Below the pieces are notes generated by a model, which was not told the DNA's origin, ran no database searches, and saw nothing but the letters and a program-made list of their open reading frames with translations. The translations under genes were made by a program, and so were the position numbers. A stretch of DNA of 64,000 bases, from contig NZ_SAUH01000001.1 of assembly GCF_004193175.1 (NCBI RefSeq), positions 3,164,501-3,228,500 on the forward strand. Direction: 5' to 3'. Below, one piece after another: positions 46,392-56,600 of the stretch; position 1 is the first letter of the stretch; the number at the start of each line of letters is the position of its first letter. Source of the DNA: Streptomyces sp. RFCAC02. Its GTDB lineage: Bacteria; Actinomycetota; Actinomycetes; Streptomycetales; Streptomycetaceae.

Positions 46392-48677
46392 ATGGGTAGG
46401 AAGCGTCCGGGTGGCGGGCTGAGCGCGACGCAGCAGATCGCCAAGTTCCTCGGGGTGAGCGTCGTTGCCGGAGCCGTACTCGCAGGTCTGGCCCTGCCGG
46501 CCGCCGGTCTCATCGGTCTGGCGGCGGCGGGGACCATGGAGGGGTTCGACGAGATCCCCGCGATGATGGAGCGGCCACCGCTCACACAGAAGACGACCAT
46601 TCTGGACGCCGACGGCGAGAAGATCGCCGACGTCTACGAGCGCAACCGCACGGTCGTCCCGCTCGACGAGATGTCCGAGCACGTGCGGCACGCCCTCGTC
46701 GACGTCGAGGACGCCCGCTTCTACGAACACGGCGCCGTCGACCTGCGCGGCATCCTCCGCGCCCTCACCCGCAACGTCGAGTCGGGCTCGGTCGAGGAGG
46801 GCGCCTCGACCCTCACCCAGCAGTACGTGAAGAACGTCTTCGTCGAGGCCGCGGGCAACGACGAGGCCGCCGTCGCCGAGGCCATGACGCAGAGCGGCGC
46901 CGAGGGCCTCGGCCGCAAGGTCCGCGAGATGAAGTACGCGATACAGCTCGAACAGGAGCTGACGAAGGACCAGATCCTCGAGAACTACCTGAACATCACG
47001 TACTTCGGCCAGCAGGCGTACGGCATCGAGGCCGCCTCCCAGCGCTACTTCTCCAAGCACGCCGCGGACCTCACCGTCGCGGAGGCCGCGCTCCTCGCCG
47101 GCCTGGTCCAGTCGCCCAGCGCATACGACCCGATCCTCCACCCGGAGGCCGCCCTCGCCCGGCGCAACACCGTCCTCGACAAGATGGTCGAGGCGGACCA
47201 CCTCACCCGCGCCGAGGCCGACGAGGCGCAGGCGACCGACCTCGGCCTCGACGTCAGTGAGACCCAGGTCGGCTGCATCACCGCCACCAACGACGCCGCC
47301 TTCTTCTGCGAGTACGTGAAGCAGGCGTTCCTGAACGACCCGGTCTTCGGCGAGACCAGGGAGGACCGCGAGGCCCGGTGGGCGCTCGGCGGCATGACCA
47401 TCACCACGACGCTCGACCCGCAGGCCCAGGCCGCCTCCGCGCAGGCCGCCCGCGACGGCGCCGACCCGGAGGACGACGCGGTCGCCTCCGTCGTCCAGGT
47501 CGAGCCGGGCACGGGCCATGTCCTCGCGATGGCGCAGAGCCGCCCGTACGGCTTCGACCCCGCGCAGCACCAGACCCAGATCAACATGAACGTGTCGAAC
47601 TCCATGGGCGGCTCGTACTACGGCTTCCAGCCCGGTTCGACCATCAAGCCGATCACGGCGGCCGCGGCCCTGGAGGAGGGCATCAGCCCGGCCCAGTCGT
47701 ACGAGACCGAGTCCGAGATCGTCATGCAGATGGACGAGTTCGAGGACTGCGAGGGCAACCGCTTCGGCTCCGCCGACGAACCGGTCTGGGAGGTCTCCAA
47801 CGAGCGTGAGGACGAGGAGGGCACCTGGGACATGACCAGCGCCCTCGGCCAGTCCATCAACACCTACTTCGCGAAGCTGGAGCAGGAGGCCGGCCTCTGC
47901 AACGCGGTGTCGCTCGCCCGCGAGATGGGTGTCGTGCGCGGTGACGACGAGGAACTCCCCGTCCGCCCCTCCTTCACCCTCGGTGCCGAGACCATCGCCC
48001 CCCTGGAGATGGCCAACGCCTACGCGACCTTCGCCAACCACGGCACGTACTGCACCCCGATCGTGATCACCTCCGTCGTCGACGCGGACGGCGAGGAGCT
48101 GCCCGTGCCGGAGACCGAGTGCGAGCAGGTCATGTCGGCGCACACCGCCGACACGGTCACGCAGATGCTGAAGGGCGTCGTCGAGGACGGCACGGGCCAG
48201 GCCGTGGGGCTCACCGACCGGGACAACGCCGGCAAGACCGGTACCTCCGACGAGCGGCAGAACGTGTGGTTCGTCGGCTACACGCCCGAGCTGGTCACCG
48301 CGGTCCGCGTCGGCGGCGCCGACGAGCTGTTCGCGATGGAGGACGTCACCATCGGCGGCCAGTACTTCGAGCGGGCCAGCGGCGCGGGCGTCGCCGGGCC
48401 GATCTGGCGGCAGGCGATGACGGGGGCGCTCGAGGGCGTGCAGGCCTCGTCCTTCACCGAGGTCGACGTGCCGCGCGCCGACGACCACGGGGACGACGAG
48501 CAAGGCGACGACGAGGACCGTGACGACGACCGCGGTGACAACGGCAACGGCGGCAACGGCAACGGCAACGGTGGCAACGGCGACAACGGGAACGGTGACG
48601 ACGGCGACATCGACCTCGACCTGCCGGGCCTGGGAGACATCGACCTCCCGTCCGGCGGCGGCGGCAACTGGCCCTGA
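46392..48677 (+). CDS. Bifunctional penicillin-binding protein (class A, PonA2 type)
   Basis: A 761-residue class A PBP. An N-terminal membrane helix (about residues 22-47) is followed by the glycosyltransferase domain (EDARFYEHGAVDLRGILRAL; EGASTLTQQYVKN) and the transpeptidase domain with Ser-T-I-Lys (QPGSTIKPITAAAA), Ser-I-N (GQSINTYF) and Lys-T-Gly (NAGKTGTSDE). It polymerises and crosslinks peptidoglycan outside the membrane. Unlike mycobacterial PonA2 it has no PASTA domain, but instead a ~65-residue Asp/Gly/Asn tail ending GGGGNWP. It is divergent from wblA, as in M. tuberculosis. Confidence 0.95.
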   Translation: MGRKRPGGGLSATQQIAKFLGVSVVAGAVLAGLALPAAGLIGLAAAGTMEGFDEIPAMMERPPLTQKTTILDADGEKIADVYERNRTVVPLDEMSEHVRHALVDVEDARFYEHGAVDLRGILRALTRNVESGSVEEGASTLTQQYVKNVFVEAAGNDEAAVAEAMTQSGAEGLGRKVREMKYAIQLEQELTKDQILENYLNITYFGQQAYGIEAASQRYFSKHAADLTVAEAALLAGLVQSPSAYDPILHPEAALARRNTVLDKMVEADHLTRAEADEAQATDLGLDVSETQVGCITATNDAAFFCEYVKQAFLNDPVFGETREDREARWALGGMTITTTLDPQAQAASAQAARDGADPEDDAVASVVQVEPGTGHVLAMAQSRPYGFDPAQHQTQINMNVSNSMGGSYYGFQPGSTIKPITAAAALEEGISPAQSYETESEIVMQMDEFEDCEGNRFGSADEPVWEVSNEREDEEGTWDMTSALGQSINTYFAKLEQEAGLCNAVSLAREMGVVRGDDEELPVRPSFTLGAETIAPLEMANAYATFANHGTYCTPIVITSVVDADGEELPVPETECEQVMSAHTADTVTQMLKGVVEDGTGQAVGLTDRDNAGKTGTSDERQNVWFVGYTPELVTAVRVGGADELFAMEDVTIGGQYFERASGAGVAGPIWRQAMTGALEGVQASSFTEVDVPRADDHGDDEQGDDEDRDDDRGDNGNGGNGNGNGGNGDNGNGDDGDIDLDLPGLGDIDLPSGGGGNWP

Positions 48678-48686
48678 CGGGCCGGG

Positions 48687-49151
48687 TCAGCCGGCCAGGG
48701 CCTGCTTCACGGCGGCGGCCACCCGGCCGCCGTCGGCCCGGCCGGCGACCTTCGGCTTCACGATCTTCATGACGGCGCCCATCGCGCGCTGGCCCTCGGC
48801 ACCCGCGCCGCGGGCCTCGGCCACCGCCTCGGCGACGATGCCGGCCAGCTCGTCGTCGGTGAGCTGCGCCGGCAGGTAGCCGGTCAGGACCTCACCCTCG
48901 GCACGTTCCCGCGCCGCCTGCTCGTCCCGCCCGGCCCGGTCGAACGCCTCGGCCGCCTCGCGCCGCTTCTTCGTCTCCCGCGTGATCACCGCGAGGACCT
49001 CGTCGTCCGAGAGCTGCCGGGCCTGCTTGCCGGCGACCTCCTCGGTGGTGATCGCGGCGAGAGTCATCCGCAGCGTCGCGGAACGCAGCTCGTCCCGCTC
49101 CTTGATCGCGGCGGTCAGGTCGTTCTGCAGGCGGGACTTGAGGGAGCTCAT
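48687..49151 (-). CDS. GatB/YqeY domain protein
   Basis: A 154-residue YqeY-like helical protein. It begins MVSMSSLKSRLQNDLTAAIKERDELR and ends with the tRNA-binding-like domain QRAMGAVMKIVKPKVAGRADGGRVAAAVKQALAG. YqeY resembles the tail of GatB and is thought to bind tRNA-like molecules, without established function. It is divergent from the metallophosphoesterase across only 27 bp, and converges on the PBP gene. ATG 49151 is the first of two possible starts (the other, MSSLK, is three codons in). Confidence 0.88.
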   Translation of the reverse strand: MSSLKSRLQNDLTAAIKERDELRSATLRMTLAAITTEEVAGKQARQLSDDEVLAVITRETKKRREAAEAFDRAGRDEQAARERAEGEVLTGYLPAQLTDDELAGIVAEAVAEARGAGAEGQRAMGAVMKIVKPKVAGRADGGRVAAAVKQALAG

Positions 49152-49178
49152 GCTCACCATTGTGTCAGCCGTGACACG

Positions 49179-50120
49179 ATGTCCCCCATGCGCGCGCGAT
49201 ACCGCATCCCTCTCACCGCCGCCCTCACCGTCGCCGGTCTCGGCGCCGCCGCCGTCGGTTACGCGGCGGGCTTCGAGGTCCGCTCGTTCCGCCTCCGCCG
49301 GGTGACCGTCCCGGTCCTTCCGCCCGGCGCCGGACCGCTGCGGGTCCTGCAGGTCTCGGACATCCACATGGTGTCGGGGCAGCGCAAGAAGCAGCGCTGG
49401 CTCCAGTCCCTCGCCGGCCTGCGCCCCGACCTCGTGATCAACACGGGCGACAACCTCTCCGACCCGGACGCCGTCCCGGAGACGATCGACGCGCTGGGGC
49501 CGCTGCTGGAGTTCCCGGGGGCGTACGTCTTCGGCTCCAACGACTACTACGCCCCGGTGCTGCGCAACCCGGCCCGCTACCTCGCCGAGCGCGCCTCGGG
49601 CCGCCACGGCAACAGTCCCGCGCACAACGTGCCCCGCAACCCGTGGTGGGAGCTGCGCGACGCCTTCGACGCCGCCGGCTGGCTCAACCTGACGAACACC
49701 CGCGGCCGCCTCGCGGTGAACGGCCTCGACCTGGCCTTCACGGGCCTGGACGACCCCCACATCCGCCGCGACCGCCTGCAGGACGTGTCGGGCGGCCCGG
49801 AGCGGGACGCCGATCTCTCCCTCGCCGTGGTCCACGCACCGTACCTACGCGTCCTGGACGCCTTCACGGCGGACGGCTACCCCCTGATCCTCGCCGGCCA
49901 CACCCACGGCGGCCAGCTCTGCATACCTTTCTACGGCGCGCTGGTCACGAACTGCGACCTGGACCCGGAGCGGGTGAAGGGCCTCTCGACCCACGAGACA
50001 CCGGGCCACCGCTCGTACCTGCACGTATCGGCGGGCTGCGGCACGAACCGTTACACCCCGGTGCGCTTCGCATGCCCACCGGAGGCAACGCTGCTGACCC
50101 TGACCCCGAGGGAAACCTGA
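49179..50120 (+). CDS. Metallophosphoesterase
   Basis: A 313-residue calcineurin-like phosphoesterase. Metal-binding motifs are [22 protein letters not shown] (Asn/Asp in place of NHE) and GHTHGGQ near residue 245. A membrane helix in the first 30 residues ([21 protein letters not shown]) suggests anchoring, with the catalytic domain in the cytoplasm or outside. It resembles the YkuE-like family, active on phosphodiesters of unknown identity. ATG 49179 and ATG 49188 are both possible starts. Synteny matches Rv3683. The tRNA-Pro gene follows. Confidence 0.9.
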   Translation: MSPMRARYRIPLTAALTVAGLGAAAVGYAAGFEVRSFRLRRVTVPVLPPGAGPLRVLQVSDIHMVSGQRKKQRWLQSLAGLRPDLVINTGDNLSDPDAVPETIDALGPLLEFPGAYVFGSNDYYAPVLRNPARYLAERASGRHGNSPAHNVPRNPWWELRDAFDAAGWLNLTNTRGRLAVNGLDLAFTGLDDPHIRRDRLQDVSGGPERDADLSLAVVHAPYLRVLDAFTADGYPLILAGHTHGGQLCIPFYGALVTNCDLDPERVKGLSTHETPGHRSYLHVSAGCGTNRYTPVRFACPPEATLLTLTPRET

Positions 50121-50165
50121 TTTCCCCGAACGGCCCCGCGTCGGCTAAAGTAGTCACCGCTGCAC

Positions 50166-50239
50166 CGGGGTGTGGCGCAGCTTGGCAGCGCGCTTCGTTC
50201 GGGACGAAGAGGTCGTGGGTTCAAATCCCGCCACCCCGA
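50166..50239 (+). tRNA. tRNA-Pro (anticodon CGG)
   Basis: The acceptor CGGGGTG pairs with CACCCCG, the anticodon stem CTTCG pairs with CGAAG around the loop TTCGGGA (anticodon CGG), and the T-arm has GGTTCAAATCC. The discriminator base is A and CCA is not encoded. The accessory island starts immediately after it, and tRNA-Pro genes are known integration targets of Streptomyces mobile elements such as pSAM2. Confidence 0.95.
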
Positions 50240-50271
50240 CAGTGAAGTACCAGGTCAGGGGCCTGATCCGC
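50236..50271 (+). repeat. Imperfect direct repeat, copy at the tRNA-Pro end (attachment-site-like)
   Basis: The 36 bases starting at the tRNA 3' end recur at 57741-57776 with 30 of 36 identical, and every difference is a transition. The pair flanks 7.5 kb of accessory genes. This looks like the two ends of an old integration. Confidence 0.5.
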
Positions 50272-50481
50272 AGCGCGGGTCGGGTCCCTGATTGGTTCCT
50301 GGAGATCGCTTGGGAGAGATATGGGAGAAGATCTTGATCGGCTTCTCCCGGGAGCAGTCTCCGGTGCCGCAGGAATAGTGGCGCTCACGCGCCCGATGAC
50401 CTGCGCATTCGCGAATCCGGGCTCGTAGCTGATCAGGAACACCCGTGCGGGCCACCCCAACGGTCGTTAGGAACACCGCAT

Positions 50482-51171
50482 ATGGCTGGTCATCTCTCAG
50501 CTCCTTCTCACGACCGGGCCCGTGCGCTCGCCCAGCGGGTACGTGCGTTAAGGGAAGACCGTGGGTGGACGCGGGAACGGCTGGCGAAAGAGGCAGGCAT
50601 CGCCGTCGGAACGCTGAGTCGCCTGGAGAGCGAGGGAGCGATCCAGCCAGGTTTCCTGACCGTTGGCTCGGTGGCTGAGGCACTTGCGGTCTCTCTCGAT
50701 GATCTGTTCCGGGCGACCCAGGTCCCGGCCGTCACGCCCGGCCTATGGTCCGCCGGATACGAAGGGCGGGACATCGACTCGTTCGTCGCCGCGCTCGTCG
50801 ACAGCCGCATCGGTGTCGTGGCGGATGTACGGCTCACGCCGATCAGTCGCAAGAAGGGCTTCAGCAAGACCCGCCTCGGAGATGCCCTGGCGGAGGCCGG
50901 TATTGAGTACACGCACCTGCGTGGCCTGGGCAATCCGAAGGACAACCGGGAGCCCTTCTGGGACGGCCGGGTCGAGGTGGGACGCGCGCGCTTCCGTGGC
51001 CTGCTGCGGTCCCAGGAGGCGCAGGCCGACCTTGACCGCCTCGCGGAGCATGCCCAGCAGTCGCGGGTGGCGGTGTTGTGCTTCGAGAAGGACGAGAGCC
51101 GCTGCCACCGGCAGGTCGTCCTGGAGACGGTTCGCAATCGAGCCGCCGTGCCGGTAATTCCCCTGGCCTGA
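50482..51171 (+). CDS. XRE helix-turn-helix protein fused to DUF488
   Basis: A 229-residue fusion. Residues 10-70 are an XRE-type HTH (REDRGWTRERLAKEAGIAVGTLSRLESEG). The rest is DUF488 (LWSAGYEGRDIDSFVAALVDSRIGVVADVRLTPISRKKGFSKTRL), ending with the family's CFEKDESRCHRQVV. DUF488 proteins are small nuclease-like or unknown proteins often found in islands. Codon 23 is the rare TTA (50548-50550), which in Streptomyces needs the bldA tRNA. The next gene begins 89 bp later and is probably a partner. Confidence 0.82.
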   Translation: MAGHLSAPSHDRARALAQRVRALREDRGWTRERLAKEAGIAVGTLSRLESEGAIQPGFLTVGSVAEALAVSLDDLFRATQVPAVTPGLWSAGYEGRDIDSFVAALVDSRIGVVADVRLTPISRKKGFSKTRLGDALAEAGIEYTHLRGLGNPKDNREPFWDGRVEVGRARFRGLLRSQEAQADLDRLAEHAQQSRVAVLCFEKDESRCHRQVVLETVRNRAAVPVIPLA

Positions 51172-51260
51172 CTTCACCCCTCGCTCCTGCACGCGCTCTT
51201 GCCCGCATCGCATGCCTCTCCTCCAATCATAGGATCGGGAGATCTATGGAGGGGGCAACC

Positions 51261-52079
51261 ATGGGATCGGGGAGTCGAGAGCGCGCACGGATCATGATCA
51301 CAGTCAAGACCTATCCGGAACTGTCCGCGAAGTACCACGAGACAAGCTGCGTGGCCGGCATACGGCTCGACCAGGGAACGCCCCAGCATGTGCGGCTCTT
51401 TCCGGTTCCGTTCCGGTTGCTGAACGAAGAAAGCCAGTTCGCCAAGTACTCGATCGTCGAGGTCGACGTGCAGCGACACCCCGGGGACCGCCGTCCCGAG
51501 AGCTTGCGCCCCAACCTGCAGACCCTCAAGGTCATCGAGCGCCTCGGGACAGCGGACGGCTGGCGCGAACGCTTCTCGCATGTTCAGCCCCTCGTGGCGC
51601 CGTCCTTGTGCTCCATAAAGCGGGACCAGGAACGGCGAGGGACATCGCTTGGTGTCTTCCGCCCAGAAGAGTTCACCGGCTTCCGCTTCGCACCTGCTGA
51701 GCCCTGGCCAGCTTCAAAGGCGGCCCTGGCTGATCAGTTGGATCTACTCGCGCAGGACCTTCGCCAACTGGAGTGGGTGCCACTTGAGTTCCGGTACAGC
51801 TTCCGATGCGCGGATCGGGAGTGCGGTGGTCACGACATGGGGCTGAGGGACTGGGAGGCGGGCGAGTCGTACCGCAAGTTCCTTCGCCAGTATGGGAAGG
51901 ACGACGTGGAGGAGAAGCTCCGCGAGCGCTGGTTCGACCGGATGATCTCTCCGGAGAAGGCCGTGCACTGCTTCGTCGGAAACGTCGCGGCCCGCCCCAA
52001 GACTTTTCTGCTGCTGGGCCTGTTCTACCCGCGACGGGATGTCGTCGAGAACTTCCAGGAGAGTTTGTTCGACCTGTAA
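51261..52079 (+). CDS. Hypothetical partner of the DUF488 gene
   Basis: A 272-residue protein with no domain I can name. ATG 51261 has the strong ribosome-binding run GGAGGGGG just upstream. Readable features are a beta-rich first half (VKTYPELSAKYHETSCVAGIRLD; HVRLFPVPFRLLNEESQFAKYSIVEVDV), a Cys pair and His (FRCADRECGGHDMG) that could bind zinc, and a helical C-terminal third (KFLRQYGKDDVEEKLRERWFDRM). The ending CFVGNVAARPKTFLLLGLFYPRRD looks like a structural core strand. The pairing with XRE-DUF488 suggests a two-gene module. Function unknown. Confidence 0.7.
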   Translation: MGSGSRERARIMITVKTYPELSAKYHETSCVAGIRLDQGTPQHVRLFPVPFRLLNEESQFAKYSIVEVDVQRHPGDRRPESLRPNLQTLKVIERLGTADGWRERFSHVQPLVAPSLCSIKRDQERRGTSLGVFRPEEFTGFRFAPAEPWPASKAALADQLDLLAQDLRQLEWVPLEFRYSFRCADRECGGHDMGLRDWEAGESYRKFLRQYGKDDVEEKLRERWFDRMISPEKAVHCFVGNVAARPKTFLLLGLFYPRRDVVENFQESLFDL

Positions 52080-52286
52080 GGGTGATTACGCAGGGCATGG
52101 TCCCCGGGGCCAACCGCATCGGGGACCCCAGCCGTCATTCCTACAGCCGCTCCACCTTGATGCTGGTCGTCGCCGTGGCGCCCTCATAGTGCCGCGCTCA
52201 GTTACAACGCTCCCGACGCCCCACTGCGGGCACTGCACCGACGACCTTGCACGCTCCCTCCCGGCATCACTGGCAGCGGTGGCATC

Positions 52287-53195
52287 ATGCTGTCGGTGAC
52301 GTGCAAGATTCGCCTGTCCGCAGCCGGTGTTCACCTGTTCGACCGTAACTCGGGGATGAACGTGCTCCTCGACGAGGTGCCTGTTCCCGTTGAGCAGTTC
52401 TCCCGTGCTCCGCGGTACCTGTCCATCGCGCTGACTAACGCCTGCGAACTCCGCTGCGCCTACTGCTATGCGCCCAAGCACGCCGCCGCGCTCGACAGGG
52501 AGCGTGTAGTCGCGTGGGCGGTCGAACTCGATGCTGCCGGGTGCCTCGGGGTTGGCTTCGGAGGAGGGGAACCGACCGCGTACCGAAGGTTCGCCCAGTT
52601 GTGTTCGGACATAGCCCAGTCCACGTCTATGGCGGTCACCTTCACGACGCATGGGCACCGGCTCACACCCGAACTCGTCGAATCCCTGCGCGGGGCCGTG
52701 CACTTCGTCCGCCTGTCAGTCGACGGGGTAGCAGCCACCTACGAGCGGCTCCGCGGCCGGCCGTTCGCGGCCGTGGTCCAGGCGGCCGGGTTGCTCGGCT
52801 CTCTCGCCCCGTTCGGCATCAACGCTGTCATCAATGCCGACACGGTCGGCGAACTGGATGACCTCGCAGAGTTCGCCGACGAGGTCGGCGCGTCCGAACT
52901 CCTGCTTCTTCCGGAGCAGCCAACCGCGGCAACTCCCGGTATCAGCGACGCCGACGCTCAGCGCCTCGTCGAGTGGGCCGCGGCAGCCAGGAACGGGGTT
53001 CGGCTCGCGATTTCCCGTACCGGCCTCGAAGCCACGCTGCCCACGGCGGAGGCCGTCCCAGGCGAGCGCCCCCTCGACGCACACATGCATGTCGACGCGA
53101 CAGGCGTCCTGCGCCCTCACGCCTATGCGCCCACGGGATTGTCAGTCGGGGGCTCCATCATGAAAGCCGTGCAGGCGCTGAGGGAGGCCCGATGA
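52287..53195 (+). CDS. Radical SAM protein
   Basis: A 302-residue radical SAM enzyme. The cluster motif is NACELRCAYCYAPKH, giving Cys53, Cys57 and Cys60 (CX3CX2C) that hold 4Fe-4S with SAM. The region LGVGFGGGEPTAYRRF is the usual SAM-binding GGEP. The C-terminal ~70 residues do not show a complete SPASM Cys set. Its stop overlaps the start of the next gene (ATGA), and that gene overlaps the STAND NTPase, so all three are probably one operon. Radical SAM enzymes of this type modify peptides or small molecules; the target could be the 144-residue protein next door, but this is inference. Confidence 0.88.
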   Translation: MLSVTCKIRLSAAGVHLFDRNSGMNVLLDEVPVPVEQFSRAPRYLSIALTNACELRCAYCYAPKHAAALDRERVVAWAVELDAAGCLGVGFGGGEPTAYRRFAQLCSDIAQSTSMAVTFTTHGHRLTPELVESLRGAVHFVRLSVDGVAATYERLRGRPFAAVVQAAGLLGSLAPFGINAVINADTVGELDDLAEFADEVGASELLLLPEQPTAATPGISDADAQRLVEWAAAARNGVRLAISRTGLEATLPTAEAVPGERPLDAHMHVDATGVLRPHAYAPTGLSVGGSIMKAVQALREAR

Positions 53196-53626
53196 GGATC
53201 TGGAACGGCTACGGCTCGGAGCACTCGATGGACCTGGTCTTGATCGGCCGATTTCAGACGGTCACCGGTGCCAAGGCAGCGGAGGAGCGCATGGAGGCTC
53301 TGAAGGCTCTTGCCGAGGACGCGTGGTCCGATGACGACTGGCAGAGCCCTGGCGAGCGCATGCCTCGCGAACTCGGCGAAGCACTCGCCAAAATGAAGTT
53401 GTACGACATGGGGAGGTACGACGTCGATGTCTTCGCCCTTGACCACACCGTCACCCGCACCGGAGAGATGGTCCGGATCTGGACCGACGAGTCCGACGTC
53501 CAGGGATTCCTGAAGGCACTTCTCCACTACGGCGCGAAAGTCGAGATCTTCTCCCGTCACGAATGGGACGAGGACACGATCACTCGGTCGGATGCAAGCA
53601 CTCGGAGCGACAGTGGATCTGACTGA
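53192..53626 (+). CDS. Small conserved protein between radical SAM and STAND genes
   Basis: A 144-residue acidic protein starting MRIWNGYGSEHSMDLVLIGRF, with the same general start as I recall for DUF6375, a name given from memory. The middle (GEALAKMKLYDMGRYDVDVFALDHTVTRTGEMVRIWTDE) and VQGFLKALLHYGAKVEIFSRHEWDED are strand/helix alternations. It overlaps the radical SAM stop by 4 bp and the STAND gene start by 14 bp, so translation is coupled in both directions. It could be a substrate, adaptor or regulator of either neighbour; the sequence does not say. Confidence 0.65.
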   Translation: MRIWNGYGSEHSMDLVLIGRFQTVTGAKAAEERMEALKALAEDAWSDDDWQSPGERMPRELGEALAKMKLYDMGRYDVDVFALDHTVTRTGEMVRIWTDESDVQGFLKALLHYGAKVEIFSRHEWDEDTITRSDASTRSDSGSD

Positions 53627-56600
53627 TCTGGAACGTCTGCCCGGCGCCGCCGACCGGAACTTCGAAGCGCTCACACGGGCCATCGTCTCCCGCCGCTACG
53701 GCGCGCTGGGCACGATGCGGGAGCGCCGCAACCAGCCCGGCGTCGAGTTCTACCTGCACGTCGATCACGCCGGTGCTCTCGGCGACCCCGGCCGCGTCTG
53801 GGGTTGGTCGTGCAAGTGGTTCATCCTCAACAGCAAGAATGAGCTCAGCGCAGGCCAGCGCAAGCAGATCGAGGACTCGCTCTCTAAGGCGATCGAGCAC
53901 GTCGTAGGGCTGACCGACTTTGTGCTCTGCCTTCCGAAGCGACCCGCCAAGGGGGACGAGGAATGGATCAACGGACTCGGTCAGAAGGGGGTCAGCGTCA
54001 AACTCTGGTCCACCGAGAACTACGACGACCAGCTCGCGGGACACGACGAGCTCCGCTCCACCTTCTTCGGTGAACTTGCCCTCACCGCAGACGTACTGGC
54101 GCAAGCCCACAAGCGATCTGTTGCACCCGTCGAGGCACGGTGGATGCCACGGCTGCACACCTCCCACCACGTGGAGCATCGCATCGACCGGGCCTTGCTG
54201 CGCCCGGCGTCGTTCGAGTGGCTGCAGCAGCGCACCGACGACATCGCAGCCCGGATCCAGGCACTGCGCGCAGCCCCCGACGGCCTCGACAACACCTTCC
54301 GCCAAGACGCCGTAAAGATTGCCGACGACCTGGAGCGGTTCGTCGACGACCTGCGGGAGGTCCTTGACGCAGGGAGGAGCCTCCGGCCCTGGGAGGTCCG
54401 CGAGCGCCTCGCCGAACAGCGGCTGCCCGCAACCTCTCCCCGAACACTGCGACGCCTCGTGCTCAGACTGAGGAAGCGTGGCCTGCCCGAGGCGCTGCTG
54501 GTCACTGGTCTCGGTGCGGAGATCCGCGACATCGTCCAGTGGCTGCACGACACCCGGGCGGACATCGAAGCCCCCCTACTCGCCGTCATCGCCGCCGCGG
54601 GACAGGGCAAGACGCACCTCGCCGCGCAGATGACCTCCCCGAACGACCAGCCCACGGCAGGAGTCTTCATCCAGGGCGGGAACCTGCCTGCCCGCGGGAC
54701 GCTCGACGACCTCGCGCGACGGATCCCCGGACTGAAGGTCGACTACTTCGAGGACCTCCTGGAAGCGCTCAACTCAGCTGGTAGCCGCGCCGGCTGCCGG
54801 ATTCCTTTGATCATCGACGGCCTGAACGAGGCAGAGCGGCCCTCGCAGTGGAGAACACTGCTCGCCGGATTGGCACCGGCCCTGGGCGCCTACCCTCACG
54901 TGGCGGTGATCGTCACCCTCCGCGAGGCGCTCGCCGACCAGGCCCTCCCGCAGGACACAGTGCTCCTGGAGCTGGAGTGGCAGCGCGCGGAAGTCGACGA
55001 CATCCTCCGCGTGTACTTCCGTCATTACCTGATCAATCCGGCCGACGCCTGGCTGCCGATGGGAGAGTTCCACAACCCGCTGTTCGTCCGCATGTACTGC
55101 GAGGCCGCGAACCACGCCCGCCGAGTGCCGGTGGGCGTGGAAGCGCTGCCTCAGTCCCTCATCGGCGTCTTCGAGCTGTACCGCAAGGGTGTGGTCGAGC
55201 GGCTGGCCCAGGATCCGGCCCGCATCCCGGTGCCGGCGGACCAGATCCAGCGCCGCCTCACGGCTCTGGCGAGACACCTGTGGGCGCACAGCGTCCGTCG
55301 GCTTCCGTTCGACGAAGCACGAAGAATCCTCGACGCTGACCAGACGAACTGGGACGAAAGCCTGTTCCGGCGCCTCGCAGAGGAGGGAGTGATCTTCCGC
55401 GAAGAGATCAGAGGCTCCGACGACACGGAGTGCGGCTTCGTTTTTGATCGCCTCGCTGGATACTTGATCGCCGACGCGATTCTGGTGCGCATTCCCCCCG
55501 CGGACGTCAACGAGCAGCTCGCGGAGGCGACTCTCTGGCAGTCCTTCCTGGGCGACCAAGCGCACCCCCTCGCCGAGGACATCCTCATCGGTCTCATCTC
55601 ACTGCTGCCACGCCGCTTCACCCGGCACCACCTGTGGCGCGTCGCCCCCGATGAACACCGTTCGTTGGTGCTCGCCCAGGAACTCACCACCGAATCGGAC
55701 TTCCTCGACGACGAGACCGTCGACGCGCTCGCAACCGCGCTCGTTACCGCGCATCCCAGCAGAAGGAAGGGCCGACCAGCGTTCGGCCGTCTGTGGGAGA
55801 TCCGCAGGTCGGCGCCGCACCGCCTGAATGCCGTATTCCTCGACCGCGTCCTGCGCCAGCTGCCCCTTCCCGAACGTGACCTGCGCTGGACCGAATGGGC
55901 TCGAGGCCAGGCTCCAGACCGGCTGACGGCCGACCTGGAACGAGCGATCGACAGGTGGTCCGGCACCAGCGATCGCGCTGAGAGCGACGACCTGGAAGCG
56001 CTGGCCATCGCCTGGCTGCTGACTTCCTCGGACACGAGCATGCGGGACCTGGCGACGAAAGCCATCCAGCGCTACGGCCGGCCCGAACCCAAGCGGCTGT
56101 TCGACCTCGCCGCCCGGATGCTCGATATCGATGACCCCTACGTCATCGAACGGGTCGTCGCCGCAGCGTTCGGCGCCGTCAGCGCCCACCAGATGCCCGA
56201 TCCCGGCGGACCGCTCGAAGGCGCGCTGCGGGACTGGCTGGTGCAACTGCGCAGCCACTTCCTCGATGGCGGGACCACACCCACCTCACACGAGCAACTG
56301 CGCGGCCACGTACGGGCCACCTATGAATTCGCCGGCGCCCTCCACCCTACCGCCGTCCCGGAGAGTGTCGACGCCTTCGCGCCAAGGTTCGCTGCCGTGG
56401 CGCCAGCCGAGGTGATGGAGGACGACGACCCCAACGCCGAGGAGTGCGCCCGCACCTTCGGCATGGACTTCGAGAACTACATCATCGGGGCCGCCATCAA
56501 CGGCAGGGACAACTACGACTTCACCCACCCCGACTACCGCAGGGCCCGCGCCGAGGTCATGGCCCGCGTTTGGGAACTGGGCTGGCGCGAGAAGGGATTC

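Noticed and set aside
46209..48503. A 764-codon antisense frame over the penicillin-binding protein gene
   Set aside because: Shadow of the codon pattern; the plus strand has all catalytic PBP motifs.
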